From Sphingomonas brevis (lineage in GTDB: Bacteria; Pseudomonadota; Alphaproteobacteria; Sphingomonadales; Sphingomonadaceae), in contig NZ_JAMGBB010000001.1 in NCBI RefSeq assembly GCF_023516505.1, positions 2,403,001-2,467,000 of the forward strand: a stretch of DNA of 64,000 nucleotides, in the 5' to 3' direction. The position numbers and the translations under genes were made by a program. The notes beneath the pieces are model-generated. The model ran no database searches. It had not been told where the DNA came from and worked only from the letters and a program-made list of their open reading frames with translations. Each line of letters begins with the position of its first letter. Position 1 is the stretch's first letter. Shown here piece after piece: positions 36,567 to 47,351 of this stretch.

Positions 36567-37613
36567 GTGGCGTCATTTGAACTGATCGATTGGGTCGTGG
36601 CCCTTACCCCAGTGCTGCTGATGGCGGTGCTGTTCGCCTGGCTCGACGTGTTCAAGCTGATGTCGCCGTGGGAGATGATCGGCTGCCTGCTGCTCGGCTG
36701 CGTGGCTGGACTGGTCGCCTGGCCGATCAGCGGCCGCATGCTCGACACGCTGCCCATCGGCTACAGCTTTTACAGCCGGATCGTCGCCCCGTTCATCGAG
36801 GAAGCGCTTAAGGGCTGCGCGCTGGCGGTTCTGATCCTCAGCAACCGGATCGGCTACAAGCTGGATGCGGTCATTTCCGGGTTTGCGATCGGCGCCGGCT
36901 TCTCGGTCATCGAGAATATTTTCTACCTTGCCCGCTTCCCCGAGCTGACGACCTCGGTTTGGCTGGTTCGGGGACTGGGCACCGCCGTGATGCACGGGAC
37001 GACCACCGCAGTGCTCGCCGTGGCCGCGCATGGATTGGGCCAGCGATCGCTGCGGCAACAGGGCGGCAGGATGTTCAACCCTGTTTGGCTGCTGCCCGGC
37101 TATTTGCTGGCGAGCCTGATCCATTTGGCTTTCAATCAATTCCCCAACCATCCGATGGAAGATATGATTGTCACGCTGATCGCCGCCCCGGTCCTGCTGA
37201 TCGGCGTGATGAGGTTCGGCGAAAGCGAAACACACAAATGGCTGATCGAGGATCGCGAGACGCATCGCCGCTGGCTGGAGGAATGGCAGTCGGGTGCCTT
37301 CCCAAGCGATGACAGCGGGCAAAGGATCGCCGCGCTTTCGGCGCAGCTTAAGCCGGACCAGGCCGCGCTGGTTCGCGACTATTGCATCGTCAAGGCCGAG
37401 CTGGTGCTGGCCGCCGAAGAGGAATTGCTCGATCGGGATCGGAAGCTTGAGGAGGACCAGGCCACACGGGTTCGCGCCGCCTTCGCCAGGCTGGAAGAGA
37501 TCAAGAATCGGATTGGACGCATTGGCTATGCTGCACTCAGCCGCCGGCTGCCGTTCAGCCGCAACGACGAATGGGAATTGAGCGAGCTCAAGGAGCTGCT
37601 CGACCGCGACTAA
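36567..37613 (+). CDS. PrsW-type intramembrane metalloprotease
   Basis: 348 residues; about seven transmembrane helices in the first 215 residues and a charged cytosolic helical tail. Active-site motifs of the PrsW/abortive-infection CAAX group are present: FIEEALKG (E78, E79, K82), FSVIENIFY (F112, E116) and VMHGTTTA (H143), with a later histidine in LIHLAFNQ. Start GTG 36567, 10 nt after the zincin gene. PrsW cleaves an anti-sigma factor in Bacillus; no anti-sigma gene is nearby, so a different substrate, perhaps the repeat protein, is conceivable. Confidence 0.87.
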   Translation: MASFELIDWVVALTPVLLMAVLFAWLDVFKLMSPWEMIGCLLLGCVAGLVAWPISGRMLDTLPIGYSFYSRIVAPFIEEALKGCALAVLILSNRIGYKLDAVISGFAIGAGFSVIENIFYLARFPELTTSVWLVRGLGTAVMHGTTTAVLAVAAHGLGQRSLRQQGGRMFNPVWLLPGYLLASLIHLAFNQFPNHPMEDMIVTLIAAPVLLIGVMRFGESETHKWLIEDRETHRRWLEEWQSGAFPSDDSGQRIAALSAQLKPDQAALVRDYCIVKAELVLAAEEELLDRDRKLEEDQATRVRAAFARLEEIKNRIGRIGYAALSRRLPFSRNDEWELSELKELLDRD

Positions 37614-37620
37614 GCCGCCG

Positions 37621-37870
37621 AGCGTAACGAAAGCGGAGCGAAGCGAGCGTCGTTACGTCAAGAGACGGCGCGGGCCGGCCGACGGGTCGGTGAAACCGAA
37701 CCCGATCGACGTCACGCGATTCACTCGCGTGACGGCCCTGTTGAAACGGCAGTATTTCGGCGCGGAGTGAATCCGCGCCGTCGGTCCTGTCGGCTTCGCC
37801 GCAGGCCGTCCGAACTTCAGCATCTCTTCGACACAAGCTCCCATTTGTCTAAGGCAAATGCTCCCTTGTG
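37621..37870 (+). other. Non-coding region with many hairpins upstream of pccB
   Basis: The 299-nt gap between the PrsW gene and pccB holds no convincing gene but several stems: CGTAACGA/TCGTTACG (37623-37657), a two-part stem around 37684-37703, a perfect 10-bp stem CGTCACGCGA/TCGCGTGACG (37710-37734), a perfect 9-bp stem CGGCGCGGA/TCCGCGCCG (37758-37780), CCTG..CGGC/GCCGCAGG (37786-37805) and a nested CACAAG..CATTTG/CAAATG..CTTGTG (37832-37870). The five-base loops of the 10-bp and 9-bp stems, TTCAC and GTGAA, are complementary and could kiss. It may be an RNA leader, a small RNA or a repeat array. Strand is assumed from pccB. Confidence 0.5.
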
Positions 37871-37912
37871 CTCGGTGCCTCAGTCGTGCCACCCGCACAT
37901 CGAGGAGAGGCT

Positions 37913-39448
37913 ATGTCGGCGACCACCATCGAACAGCTTGAGGCCAAGCGCGCCGAGGCGCGGCTGGGCGGCGGCGAAAAGCGCATCGAGGCGCAACATG
38001 CCAAGGGGCGGCTGACCGCGCGCGAGCGGCTTACTGTGCTGCTCGACCCAGGCTCGTTCGAAGAAGTCGATACATATGTCGAGCATAATTGCGTCGACTT
38101 CGGCATGGAGACGCAGAAGATCCCGGGCGATGGCGTCGTCACCGGATCGGGCACGATCAACGGCCGGCTGGTTTATGTGTTCGCCCAGGACTTCACCGTG
38201 TTCGGCGGCTCCCTGTCAGAACGCCACGCGCAAAAAATCTGCAAGGTGATGGACGCGGCAATGAAGGTCGGGGCTCCGGTGATCGGCCTCAACGATTCAG
38301 GCGGCGCGCGCATCCAGGAGGGCGTCGCGAGCCTCGGCGGCTATGCCGAGGTGTTCCAGCGTAACGTGCTCGCATCCGGCGTCGTCCCGCAGATCAGCGT
38401 GATCATGGGGCCTTGCGCGGGTGGGGCGGTCTATTCGCCGGCGATGACCGACTTCATCTTCATGGTGAAGGATTCGAGCTACATGTTCGTCACCGGCCCG
38501 GAGGTGGTGAAGACCGTCACCAATGAGATTGTGACGCAAGAGGAGCTGGGCGGGGCGATCACGCACACCACCAAATCGGGAGTGGCCGACGTCGCGTTCG
38601 AAAACGACATCGACGCACTTCTCGCCACCCGTGATTTCTTCGGCTTCCTGCCGCTTTCCAATCGCCACGACATTCCCGAGCGGCCCTGCTTCGACCCCTG
38701 GGACCGGATCGAGGACAGCCTCGACAGCCTGATCCCGCCATCGGCCAACCAGCCTTATGACATGCATGAGCTGATCCGGAAGGTCGCCGACGAAGGCGAC
38801 TTCTTCGAGATCCAGCCGGCCCATGCCGCAAATATCATCGTCGGTTTCTGCCGCATCGAGGGAAAGACGGTCGGCGTGGTCGCCAACCAGCCGATGGTGC
38901 TGGCCGGTGTGCTCGACATCAACTCATCGAAAAAGGGCGCGCGGTTCGTTCGTTTCTGCGACGCGTTCGATATTCCGATCGTCACCTTCGTCGACGTGCC
39001 GGGTTTCCTGCCAGGGGTGGGCCAGGAACATCACGGCATCATCAAGCATGGCGCCAAGCTGCTGTTCGCCTATGCCGAGGCGACGGTGCCGAAAATCACC
39101 GTAATCACGCGCAAGGCTTATGGCGGGGCCTACGACGTCATGGCGTCGAAGCATCTGCGCGGCGACTTGAATTACGCCTGGCCGACCGCCGAGATTGCGG
39201 TGATGGGCGCCAAGGGCGCGGTCGAGATCATCTTCCGCGAGGAAAAGGGCGATCCCGCCAAGATCGCGACACGCACCCGCGAATATGAAGAGCGCTTCGC
39301 CAACCCGTTCGTCGCGGCGTCGAAGGGCTTCATCGACGAAGTGATCATGCCTCATTCCACGCGGCGGCGGATCGCGCTGGGCTTGCGCAAGCGGCGCGAC
39401 AAGCAGCTGGAAAATCCGTGGAAGAAGCACGACAATATTCCGCTGTAA
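37913..39448 (+). CDS. pccB: Propionyl-CoA carboxylase beta subunit
   Basis: 511-residue carboxyltransferase (crotonase fold, two halves). [19 protein letters not shown] and the acyl-CoA site [12 protein letters not shown] lie in the N half; [18 protein letters not shown] and [11 protein letters not shown] in the C half. It transfers CO2 from carboxybiotin on PccA to propionyl-CoA, giving methylmalonyl-CoA. GAGGAGAGG precedes ATG 37913. First gene of the propionyl-CoA operon; pccA is the last, 4.2 kb away. Confidence 0.96.
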   Translation: MSATTIEQLEAKRAEARLGGGEKRIEAQHAKGRLTARERLTVLLDPGSFEEVDTYVEHNCVDFGMETQKIPGDGVVTGSGTINGRLVYVFAQDFTVFGGSLSERHAQKICKVMDAAMKVGAPVIGLNDSGGARIQEGVASLGGYAEVFQRNVLASGVVPQISVIMGPCAGGAVYSPAMTDFIFMVKDSSYMFVTGPEVVKTVTNEIVTQEELGGAITHTTKSGVADVAFENDIDALLATRDFFGFLPLSNRHDIPERPCFDPWDRIEDSLDSLIPPSANQPYDMHELIRKVADEGDFFEIQPAHAANIIVGFCRIEGKTVGVVANQPMVLAGVLDINSSKKGARFVRFCDAFDIPIVTFVDVPGFLPGVGQEHHGIIKHGAKLLFAYAEATVPKITVITRKAYGGAYDVMASKHLRGDLNYAWPTAEIAVMGAKGAVEIIFREEKGDPAKIATRTREYEERFANPFVAASKGFIDEVIMPHSTRRRIALGLRKRRDKQLENPWKKHDNIPL

Positions 39449-39705
39449 TGGATAGCGCCTTTATCATTCTGGGAGCCCTGGCATTGGGATCAGGTGTAGC
39501 CGGCGGATGGTGCTTTTGGTCGGCTTGGCGGGCGGTTCAACAAGGCGGGGTCACAAGTGATAGCGGCCGAATCGGGCATCATCGGCAACTGGCGCGACGC
39601 CGCCTTTTCATTTTCGTTGGCTCTCTTGCCGGACTCGTTGCAGTGCTGTTTTCTGCCTTTTGCTCGCTGATGATCGTCGGCCTCTTGAGAAGCACAGACC
39701 TATGA
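39448..39705 (+). CDS. Small membrane protein of unknown function
   Basis: 85 residues with two predicted transmembrane helices (about 4-28 and 53-77) joined by a basic loop (RIGHHRQLARRR). The start codon overlaps the pccB stop as TAATG, and its stop overlaps the epimerase start as ATGA, so it is translated as part of the operon. It has no recognisable family. A role in the propionyl-CoA pathway cannot be claimed from position alone. Confidence 0.72.
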   Translation: MDSAFIILGALALGSGVAGGWCFWSAWRAVQQGGVTSDSGRIGHHRQLARRRLFIFVGSLAGLVAVLFSAFCSLMIVGLLRSTDL

Positions 39706-40121
39706 AACTCGGACGATTGAACCATGTCGGCGTGGCCACCCCGTCGATCGAAAAATCTGTTGCCATGTATCGCGACCATATGGGCGCCGAGGTTGTGCGT
39801 GATCCGTTCGACCTGCCGGCCCAGGGCGTCCGGGTGTGCTTCGTCGAAACGCCCAACAGCCAGATCGAGCTGATCGAGCCGCTGGGCGCGGACTCGCCGA
39901 TCCTGAAGTTCCTCGAGCGCAATCCCGAGGGTGGCCAGCATCATCTTTGCTTCGAGGTGCCGGACATTGAAGCAGCGCGGACCTTCTATGACGGCAAGGG
40001 CGTGCGGATCCTTGGGCCGACGCGGATCGGGGCGCATGGCACGCCGATCTTCTTCCTCCATCCCAAGGATATGGGCGGAGTGCTGACGGAGATTATGGAA
40101 AGCCCGAAGCAGGCGCATTGA
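39702..40121 (+). CDS. mce: Methylmalonyl-CoA epimerase
   Basis: 139-residue VOC-fold enzyme that converts (S)- to (R)-methylmalonyl-CoA. Metal and catalytic residues fall in LNHVGVAT, QIELIEPLG, GGQHHLCFEVPD and LHPKDMGGVLTE. The ATG at 39702 overlaps the preceding stop by 4 nt. It sits exactly where expected between carboxylase and mutase steps. Confidence 0.95.
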   Translation: MKLGRLNHVGVATPSIEKSVAMYRDHMGAEVVRDPFDLPAQGVRVCFVETPNSQIELIEPLGADSPILKFLERNPEGGQHHLCFEVPDIEAARTFYDGKGVRILGPTRIGAHGTPIFFLHPKDMGGVLTEIMESPKQAH

Positions 40122-40123
40122 AG

Positions 40124-40894
40124 ATGAAGGCCCGCTGGCCGATCGCCTTGCTGGTCCTGGCGGCCTGGCCCGCGGCCGGAACCGCCCGCTCGCCCAAGCT
40201 GTCGCTGACCGCGACCGCCGTTGCGCCCGCCGACAAAGCCGGCGTCCAGACGATAGGCGAGGGCGCCTATTTCTATCGCCCTGCGGGCGGCCCAGGCGGG
40301 CGCCGGCCCCTTCTCCTGCTGTTGCATGGGGCGGGCATGTCGGCGAGCGGCTTCATCGAAGGCGCCCGTGCCGAGGCCGACCGTTGCGGATGCCTGCTGC
40401 TGTCGGTCCAATCGAAAGGGCCGACATGGGATACGGTCAGGATGGTGAGGCGGGCCTCGCTGGATGGCGTAAGCGATGTGTATCGACTGTTCGGAGCCGA
40501 TACCGACCGGATCGAGGCGGCACTGTCGACAGCGCTAGGGGCAAGTGATGCCGACGCGCGGTCGGTGCTGCTGGTCGGTTTCTCCGACGGCGCCAGCTTT
40601 GCGCTAAGCCTTGGCCTCGCCAACCGATCGATATTTCGCGGCATTGTCGCCATTGCCCCCGGCCTCTACGTCGAGCCATCCCCAACCGGATCGAAGCAGC
40701 GCCTGTTCATCGCCCATTCGCCGGCCGATCGGGTATTGCCGTTCGAGCGCACCCGGAACGATATTGTGGCGCCGCTCAAACGCGCCGGATTCGACCTTCG
40801 CTTCCGGTCGTTCGAGGGAGGGCACGCCGTCGTTCCTTCGGTCCTTGCCGAAGGGGTCGACTATGCGCTTCAGCGCGGCACCGCGGAGGAATAA
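40124..40894 (+). CDS. Secreted phospholipase/carboxylesterase-type alpha/beta hydrolase
   Basis: 256 residues with a signal peptide ending AAGTARS. LLLLHGAGMSASGF forms the oxyanion loop, LVGFSDGASFAL the nucleophile, HSPADRVLP the acid and GGHAVVP the histidine. It resembles the phospholipase/carboxylesterase and PHB depolymerase-like group. Start ATG 40124; a TTG two codons upstream overlaps the epimerase stop. Its place in a propionyl-CoA operon might reflect release of acyl chains, which is speculative. Confidence 0.82.
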   Translation: MKARWPIALLVLAAWPAAGTARSPKLSLTATAVAPADKAGVQTIGEGAYFYRPAGGPGGRRPLLLLLHGAGMSASGFIEGARAEADRCGCLLLSVQSKGPTWDTVRMVRRASLDGVSDVYRLFGADTDRIEAALSTALGASDADARSVLLVGFSDGASFALSLGLANRSIFRGIVAIAPGLYVEPSPTGSKQRLFIAHSPADRVLPFERTRNDIVAPLKRAGFDLRFRSFEGGHAVVPSVLAEGVDYALQRGTAEE

Positions 40895-40904
40895 GGGAGG
40901 AACA

Positions 40905-41366
40905 ATGGCCAAGCATTATGCCACGATCCGCTGGTTTTCCTCGCCCGGCGAGGACTTCGCCAAGGGCCAGTACAGCCGCGCGCACAGCTGGAACTTCGAC
41001 GGGCTGGCCAATGTCGCCGCATCGGCCAGTCCGCACATCGTGCCGATGCCCTGGGCCAATCCCGATGCGGTCGATCCGGAGGAAGGTTTTGTCGCCAGCG
41101 TTTCCAGCTGCCACATGCTGTTCTTCCTCGATTTCGCGCGGCGGGCGGGGGTGATCGTCACCAGCTATGACGACGAGGCCGAAGGCGAGATGAGCCAAGG
41201 CAGCGACGGCAAGACCCGCATCACCCGCATCACGCTTCGTCCAAGGATCGCTTACGGCGATGTAGCGCCCACCGAAGAGATGCTCGAAGACCTCCACCAC
41301 AAGGCGCATGAGGCCTGCTTCATCGCCAATTCGATTACATCGGAAGTCGTGATCGAGCCGCGTTGA
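40905..41366 (+). CDS. OsmC-family protein
   Basis: 153 residues. Two redox cysteines lie in [11 protein letters not shown] and HEACFIANS, the thiol peroxidase site of OsmC/Ohr proteins. The N-terminus [16 protein letters not shown] and AHSWNFDGL are typical of the YhfA-like OsmC subgroup. It reduces organic hydroperoxides in characterised relatives. AGGGAGG precedes ATG 40905. It is 10 nt downstream of the hydrolase and in line with scpA. Confidence 0.9.
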   Translation: MAKHYATIRWFSSPGEDFAKGQYSRAHSWNFDGLANVAASASPHIVPMPWANPDAVDPEEGFVASVSSCHMLFFLDFARRAGVIVTSYDDEAEGEMSQGSDGKTRITRITLRPRIAYGDVAPTEEMLEDLHHKAHEACFIANSITSEVVIEPR

Positions 41367-41406
41367 AGGTTTGGCTTTGCCTCCGCTCGGCGCTAGGGCG
41401 AAACCA

Positions 41407-43542
<2,136 letters not shown>

Positions 43543-43552
43543 GTCGCGCTTT

Positions 43553-43640
43553 CGTCATGCCGGACTTGATCCGGCATCTGCCTTGTTCTTAAGCCTTCAA
43601 AGACAAAACAGGCGGACCCCGGATCAAGTCCGGGGTGACG
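43553..43640. repeat. Palindromic repeat, third family (CCGGACTTGATCCGG type)
   Basis: CGTCATGCCGGACTTGATCC near the left end and CCCCGGATCAAGTCCGGGGT near the right, separated by a 40-nt middle (GCATCTGCCTTG ... AAAACAGGCGG). It is a common intergenic repeat type in sphingomonad-like genomes. It fills almost the whole gap between scpA and pccA, so it would be transcribed within the operon and could change pccA expression by folding. Confidence 0.82.
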
Positions 43641-43656
43641 GCTTGTGGGAGCCGAC

Positions 43657-45738
43657 ATGTTCAAGAAAATCCTGATCGCCAATCGCGGCGAAATTGCCTG
43701 CCGCGTGATCCGCACCGCGAAGCGGATGGGGATCAAGACGGTCGCGGTCTATTCCGACGCCGACGCCCGCGCGCCCCATGTCCGGATGGCCGACGAGAGT
43801 GTACGGCTCGGCCCGGCGCCTGCCGCGGAATCCTACCTTAAGGCCGAGCTGATCATCGATGCCTGCAAAGCGACCAAGGCCGAAGCGGTTCATCCGGGCT
43901 ATGGTTTCCTCTCGGAGCGGACAAGTTTCGCCAAGGCGCTCGACAAGGCCGGCATCGCCTTCATCGGCCCGCCGGAAAAAGCCATCGCCGCGATGGGCGA
44001 CAAGATCGAATCCAAGAAGCTGGCGTCCAAGGCTGGGGTCAATGTCGTCCCCGGTTATCTCGGCGACATCGCCACGACCGAGGAGGCCGTGAAGATCGCC
44101 AAGGACATCGGCTTCCCGGTGATGATGAAGGCTTCGGCCGGGGGCGGCGGCAAGGGTATGCGGCTCGCCTACAATGAGAAGGACGTCCGCGAAGGGTTTG
44201 AGGCGACCAAGCGCGAGGGCCTAAACTCGTTCGGCGACGACCGGGTGTTCATCGAGAAATTCATCGAGGATCCGCGCCACATCGAGATCCAGGTGCTCGG
44301 CGACAAGCATGGCAACATCCTCTACCTGAACGAGCGCGAATGCTCGATCCAGCGGCGCAACCAGAAGGTCATCGAGGAGGCGCCGTCGCCGTTCGTGACG
44401 CCCGAGATGCGCAAGGCGATGGGCGAGCAGTGCGTCGCGCTGGCCCGGGCGGTTGGATATCATAGCGCCGGCACGGTCGAACTGATCGTCAACGGCGCCG
44501 ACCCGAGCGGAAAGAGCTTCTACTTCCTTGAAATGAACACCCGGCTGCAGGTCGAGCATCCGGTGACCGAGGAAACCACCGGCATCGACCTGGTCGAACA
44601 GATGATCCGCGTCGCCGCGGGCGAGAAGCTCAAGCTTGCCCAGGAAGATGTGCCCCTCAACGGCTGGTCGATCGAGGCGCGCGTCTATGCCGAGGACCCC
44701 TATCGCGGGTTCTTGCCGAGCACGGGGCGGCTAACGACGTACAGGCCACCAGCTCAGTCACCATCGGTCATTGCGAGGAGCGAAGCGACGAAGCAATCCA
44801 GTAGCGGCAAGTCTGGATTGCTTCGCTCCGCTCGCAATGACGAGCCACGCATAAGGGTCGACGACGGCGTCTATGAGGGCGGCGAAGTCAGCATGTTCTA
44901 CGACCCGATGATCGCCAAGCTGATCAGCTGGGCGCCGACCCGCGAAGCGGCGATCGACGAGGCGGTGGCGGCATTGGACGCCTTCCAACTCGACGGGATT
45001 TCAGACAATGTCGATTTCCTCTCGGCGCTGCTCCAGCATCCCCGGTTCCGGGCAGGGAATCTGACGACCGGCTTCATCGCCGAGGAATATCCGGAAGGAT
45101 TCCACGGCGCGCCGGCGGACGAGCAGCTCTTGGGCGATTTGGCTGCCCTGGCCGCGATCGTCGAGCTGACCTACGAAACTCGCGCCGCGCTGATCGACGG
45201 GCAGCTCGGCCAACCGGTGTTCCCCGAGGCGGTTCAGGTCGTCCGCATCGGCAAACAGGATTTCACCGTCGCCATCGCTCCCTATGACGGGGGCAACCTC
45301 GCCATCGTCGACGGCGGCGAAGCGATCGACGTGGTCGGCGACTGGCAGCCCGGCGACAAATTGCTGGTGGCGGACCTGGACGGGCGCAGCCGCATCGTCC
45401 AGGTGGCGAAGCGGGGCCGTGGCTGGACCCTGACAACGCGCGGCGCGGCGCATCGCGTGGTGGTCGTCCCGAGGCATATCGCCGCGCTGGCCGGGCACAT
45501 GATCGAGAAGGTGCCGCCCGACATGTCGCGCTTCCTGCTGGCGCCGATGCCGGGGCTGCTGACCCGGCTGGAGGTCCAGGCCGGCGACAAGGTCGAGGCG
45601 GGCCAGCCGGTCGCGGTGGTCGAGGCGATGAAGATGGAGAATATCCTCCGTGCCGAGAAAAGCGCGACGGTAAAGGCGACTGCCGCCAAGGCGGGCGACA
45701 GTCTCGCGGTCGATCAGGTCATTGTGGAGTTTGAGTGA
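43657..45738 (+). CDS. pccA: Propionyl-CoA carboxylase alpha subunit with in-frame repeat insertion
   Basis: 693 residues: biotin carboxylase (1-about 450; KILIANRGEIACRVIRT, ASAGGGGKGMR, EMNTRLQVEHPVTE), a linking region, and a C-terminal biotin carrier domain with EAMKM (K659 biotinylated). Between TTYRPPA and the conserved RVDDGVYEGGEVSMFYDPM there are about 26 additional residues (371-396) encoded by a palindromic repeat, starting VIARSEATKQS and ending GLLRSARND. The reading frame stays open, so the enzyme is probably functional with a surface loop. It makes carboxybiotin for PccB. Confidence 0.94.
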   Translation: MFKKILIANRGEIACRVIRTAKRMGIKTVAVYSDADARAPHVRMADESVRLGPAPAAESYLKAELIIDACKATKAEAVHPGYGFLSERTSFAKALDKAGIAFIGPPEKAIAAMGDKIESKKLASKAGVNVVPGYLGDIATTEEAVKIAKDIGFPVMMKASAGGGGKGMRLAYNEKDVREGFEATKREGLNSFGDDRVFIEKFIEDPRHIEIQVLGDKHGNILYLNERECSIQRRNQKVIEEAPSPFVTPEMRKAMGEQCVALARAVGYHSAGTVELIVNGADPSGKSFYFLEMNTRLQVEHPVTEETTGIDLVEQMIRVAAGEKLKLAQEDVPLNGWSIEARVYAEDPYRGFLPSTGRLTTYRPPAQSPSVIARSEATKQSSSGKSGLLRSARNDEPRIRVDDGVYEGGEVSMFYDPMIAKLISWAPTREAAIDEAVAALDAFQLDGISDNVDFLSALLQHPRFRAGNLTTGFIAEEYPEGFHGAPADEQLLGDLAALAAIVELTYETRAALIDGQLGQPVFPEAVQVVRIGKQDFTVAIAPYDGGNLAIVDGGEAIDVVGDWQPGDKLLVADLDGRSRIVQVAKRGRGWTLTTRGAAHRVVVVPRHIAALAGHMIEKVPPDMSRFLLAPMPGLLTRLEVQAGDKVEAGQPVAVVEAMKMENILRAEKSATVKATAAKAGDSLAVDQVIVEFE
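44767..44842. repeat. Palindromic repeat inserted in frame within pccA (CGTCATTGCGAG family, copy 3)
   Basis: Left arm GTCATTGCGAGGAGCGAAGC (from 44767) continues to CAATCCAG; right arm from CTGGATTGCTTCGCTCCGCT to CGCAATGACG. The arms are near-perfect inverted repeats around an 11-nt middle. The element has no stop codon in the pccA frame. It is the same family as those at 7164, 15149 and 47352, which are all intergenic. Confidence 0.92.
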
Positions 45739-45741
45739 GCT

Positions 45742-45765
45742 GTTCCCCGGCGAAGGCCGGGGAAC
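45742..45765. terminator. Perfect hairpin between convergent genes
   Basis: GTTCCCCGGC-GAAG-GCCGGGGAAC, a perfect 10-bp stem with a four-base loop, directly between the pccA stop and the stop of the convergent CoA ligase gene. There is no T-run on either side, so it may be an inefficient bidirectional terminator or an RNA-end stabiliser. The CCCCGGCGAAGGCCGGGG core is a widespread intergenic repeat. Confidence 0.6.
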
Positions 45766-47342
45766 TATCTGCTCCGCAACTCCATCCGCCGCAATTTGCC
45801 CGTCGCGGTCTTGGGCAGCGCGTCCACGAACTCGATTTCGCGCGGATATTTGTATGGCGCAATCGTTGCTTTGACGAAATTCTTGAGTTCTGAAATTAAG
45901 GCCTCGTTCGGCGTCACATTGGCCGCCGCGACGATGAAGGCCTTCACCTTCTGCCCGCGCTCGGGGCAGGGCACGCCGATCACCGCGCATTCGGCGACGG
46001 CGGGATGGCCGATCAGCGCATTCTCCACTTCCGGCGCGCCGATATTGTAGCCGCTCGAGACGATCATGTCGTCGCTGCGCGCGACATACCAGAAATAGCC
46101 CTCGGCATCCTTGCGGTAGGTGTCGCCGGTGAGGTTCCAGCCATGTTCGACATAGCGGAGCTGGCGTCGGTCATCGAGATAGCGGCACCCGGTCGGCCCT
46201 TTGACCGCCAGCCGGCCCTCGCCCTCGGCCAGCGGCTTGCCATCGTCGTCCAGAACCGTCGCCTCATATCCGGGAACGGCCCGGCCGGTTGAGCCGGGGC
46301 GGATCGCGTCGCCGCTTTCGGAAATGAAGATATGCATCATCTCGGTCGAGCCGATGCCGTCAACAATGCTTAAACCGGTGTGCTCCTTCCATGCTTCCCA
46401 CGTCGCCTTGGGCAAATGCTCGCCGGCCGAAAGGCAGGACTTCAGCGACTTCAGCACCTCCCCGAGGCCGGGTTGCGAAAGCATCGCCTTATATGCCGTC
46501 GGTGCGGTGGCGAGATGGGTCACGCCGAATGTCACCATCGCCTCCATCATGGCCGGCGCCGAAGGCTGTTCGATGGTTGCGGCGGCCGCGCCGAAACGCA
46601 GCGGGAACAGCAGCGTCACGCCCAGGCCGAAGGTGAAGGCGATCGGCGCGCTGGTCATGACGATGTCGCCCGCGCCCATTCGGAAATAGGTCGCGGCGAA
46701 GCAGTCGCACGGCGCGAGAATGTCGCGGTGGAACTGGATGCAGCCCTTGGGAATACCGGTGGTGCCGCTGGTGAAGGCGACCATCGCCGGATCGTCGCGG
46801 CCGGTATCGACCGGCGCAAGCGGGGCGAGGGTCGCACAGCGCGTCTCCAGCTCGCCTTTGCCATAGTCGCCATCATATTTGACGAGATGCTTGATGTAGC
46901 GCGTCTGGTCGGCGCCTGCGCGGAAATCGCCGATGAAGCGGCTGTCGACGATCGCATGGGCAATCTCGGCCGTGTCGATCACCGTGGCGATCTCGCCGGG
47001 GCGGAGCAACGGCATGGTCGTCACGCAAATGCCGCCGGCCTTGAGCACGCCCAGCCAGGCGGCGAACAAAGTGTAGCCGTTGGGCCCGCGCAGCAGCACG
47101 CGGTTGCCCGGTATCAGTCCCTGCTGCTCGACCAGCAGCCGGGCAATGCGGCCCGAGAAATCGTCAAGCTCGCCATAAGTCCAGCGGCCATGGGCATTGA
47201 CGACGGCGAGGTCGCCGGGCTTGCCGCCCCCAAGCAATTCGGCCGCCGCGTTGAGGCGCTCAGGATAGTCGAGAGGCAAGAATTCCGGCAGCTCGCCGGG
47301 CGGCGGCAGCCGGTCGCGGACGAAAGAGTCGTAAGCGGCCAT
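45765..47342 (-). CDS. Benzoate-CoA ligase-family acyl-CoA synthetase (2-aminobenzoate-CoA ligase-like)
   Basis: 525-residue ANL-superfamily adenylate-forming enzyme. Motifs are VAFTSGTTGIPKG (ATP loop), DGIGSTEMMHIF, LTGDTYRKDAEGYFWYVARSDDM split over A5-A7, and the C-terminal lysine in LPKTATGKLRR. The sequence resembles benzoate/2-aminobenzoate-CoA ligases rather than long-chain fatty acid ones. It is last in a minus-strand run with RidA, acyl-CoA dehydrogenase, enoyl-CoA hydratase and SDR genes, which points to activation of an aromatic or cyclic acid. The substrate is inferred. Confidence 0.85.
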   Translation of the reverse strand: MAAYDSFVRDRLPPPGELPEFLPLDYPERLNAAAELLGGGKPGDLAVVNAHGRWTYGELDDFSGRIARLLVEQQGLIPGNRVLLRGPNGYTLFAAWLGVLKAGGICVTTMPLLRPGEIATVIDTAEIAHAIVDSRFIGDFRAGADQTRYIKHLVKYDGDYGKGELETRCATLAPLAPVDTGRDDPAMVAFTSGTTGIPKGCIQFHRDILAPCDCFAATYFRMGAGDIVMTSAPIAFTFGLGVTLLFPLRFGAAAATIEQPSAPAMMEAMVTFGVTHLATAPTAYKAMLSQPGLGEVLKSLKSCLSAGEHLPKATWEAWKEHTGLSIVDGIGSTEMMHIFISESGDAIRPGSTGRAVPGYEATVLDDDGKPLAEGEGRLAVKGPTGCRYLDDRRQLRYVEHGWNLTGDTYRKDAEGYFWYVARSDDMIVSSGYNIGAPEVENALIGHPAVAECAVIGVPCPERGQKVKAFIVAAANVTPNEALISELKNFVKATIAPYKYPREIEFVDALPKTATGKLRRMELRSR

Positions 47343-47351
47343 TCCTTAGCT

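Noticed and set aside
37588-37898. Two short minus-strand frames (about 81 codons) in the hairpin region before pccB
   Set aside because: They run through several perfect palindromes, lack a ribosome site and overlap the PrsW end; I kept the region as non-coding but cannot fully exclude a gene.
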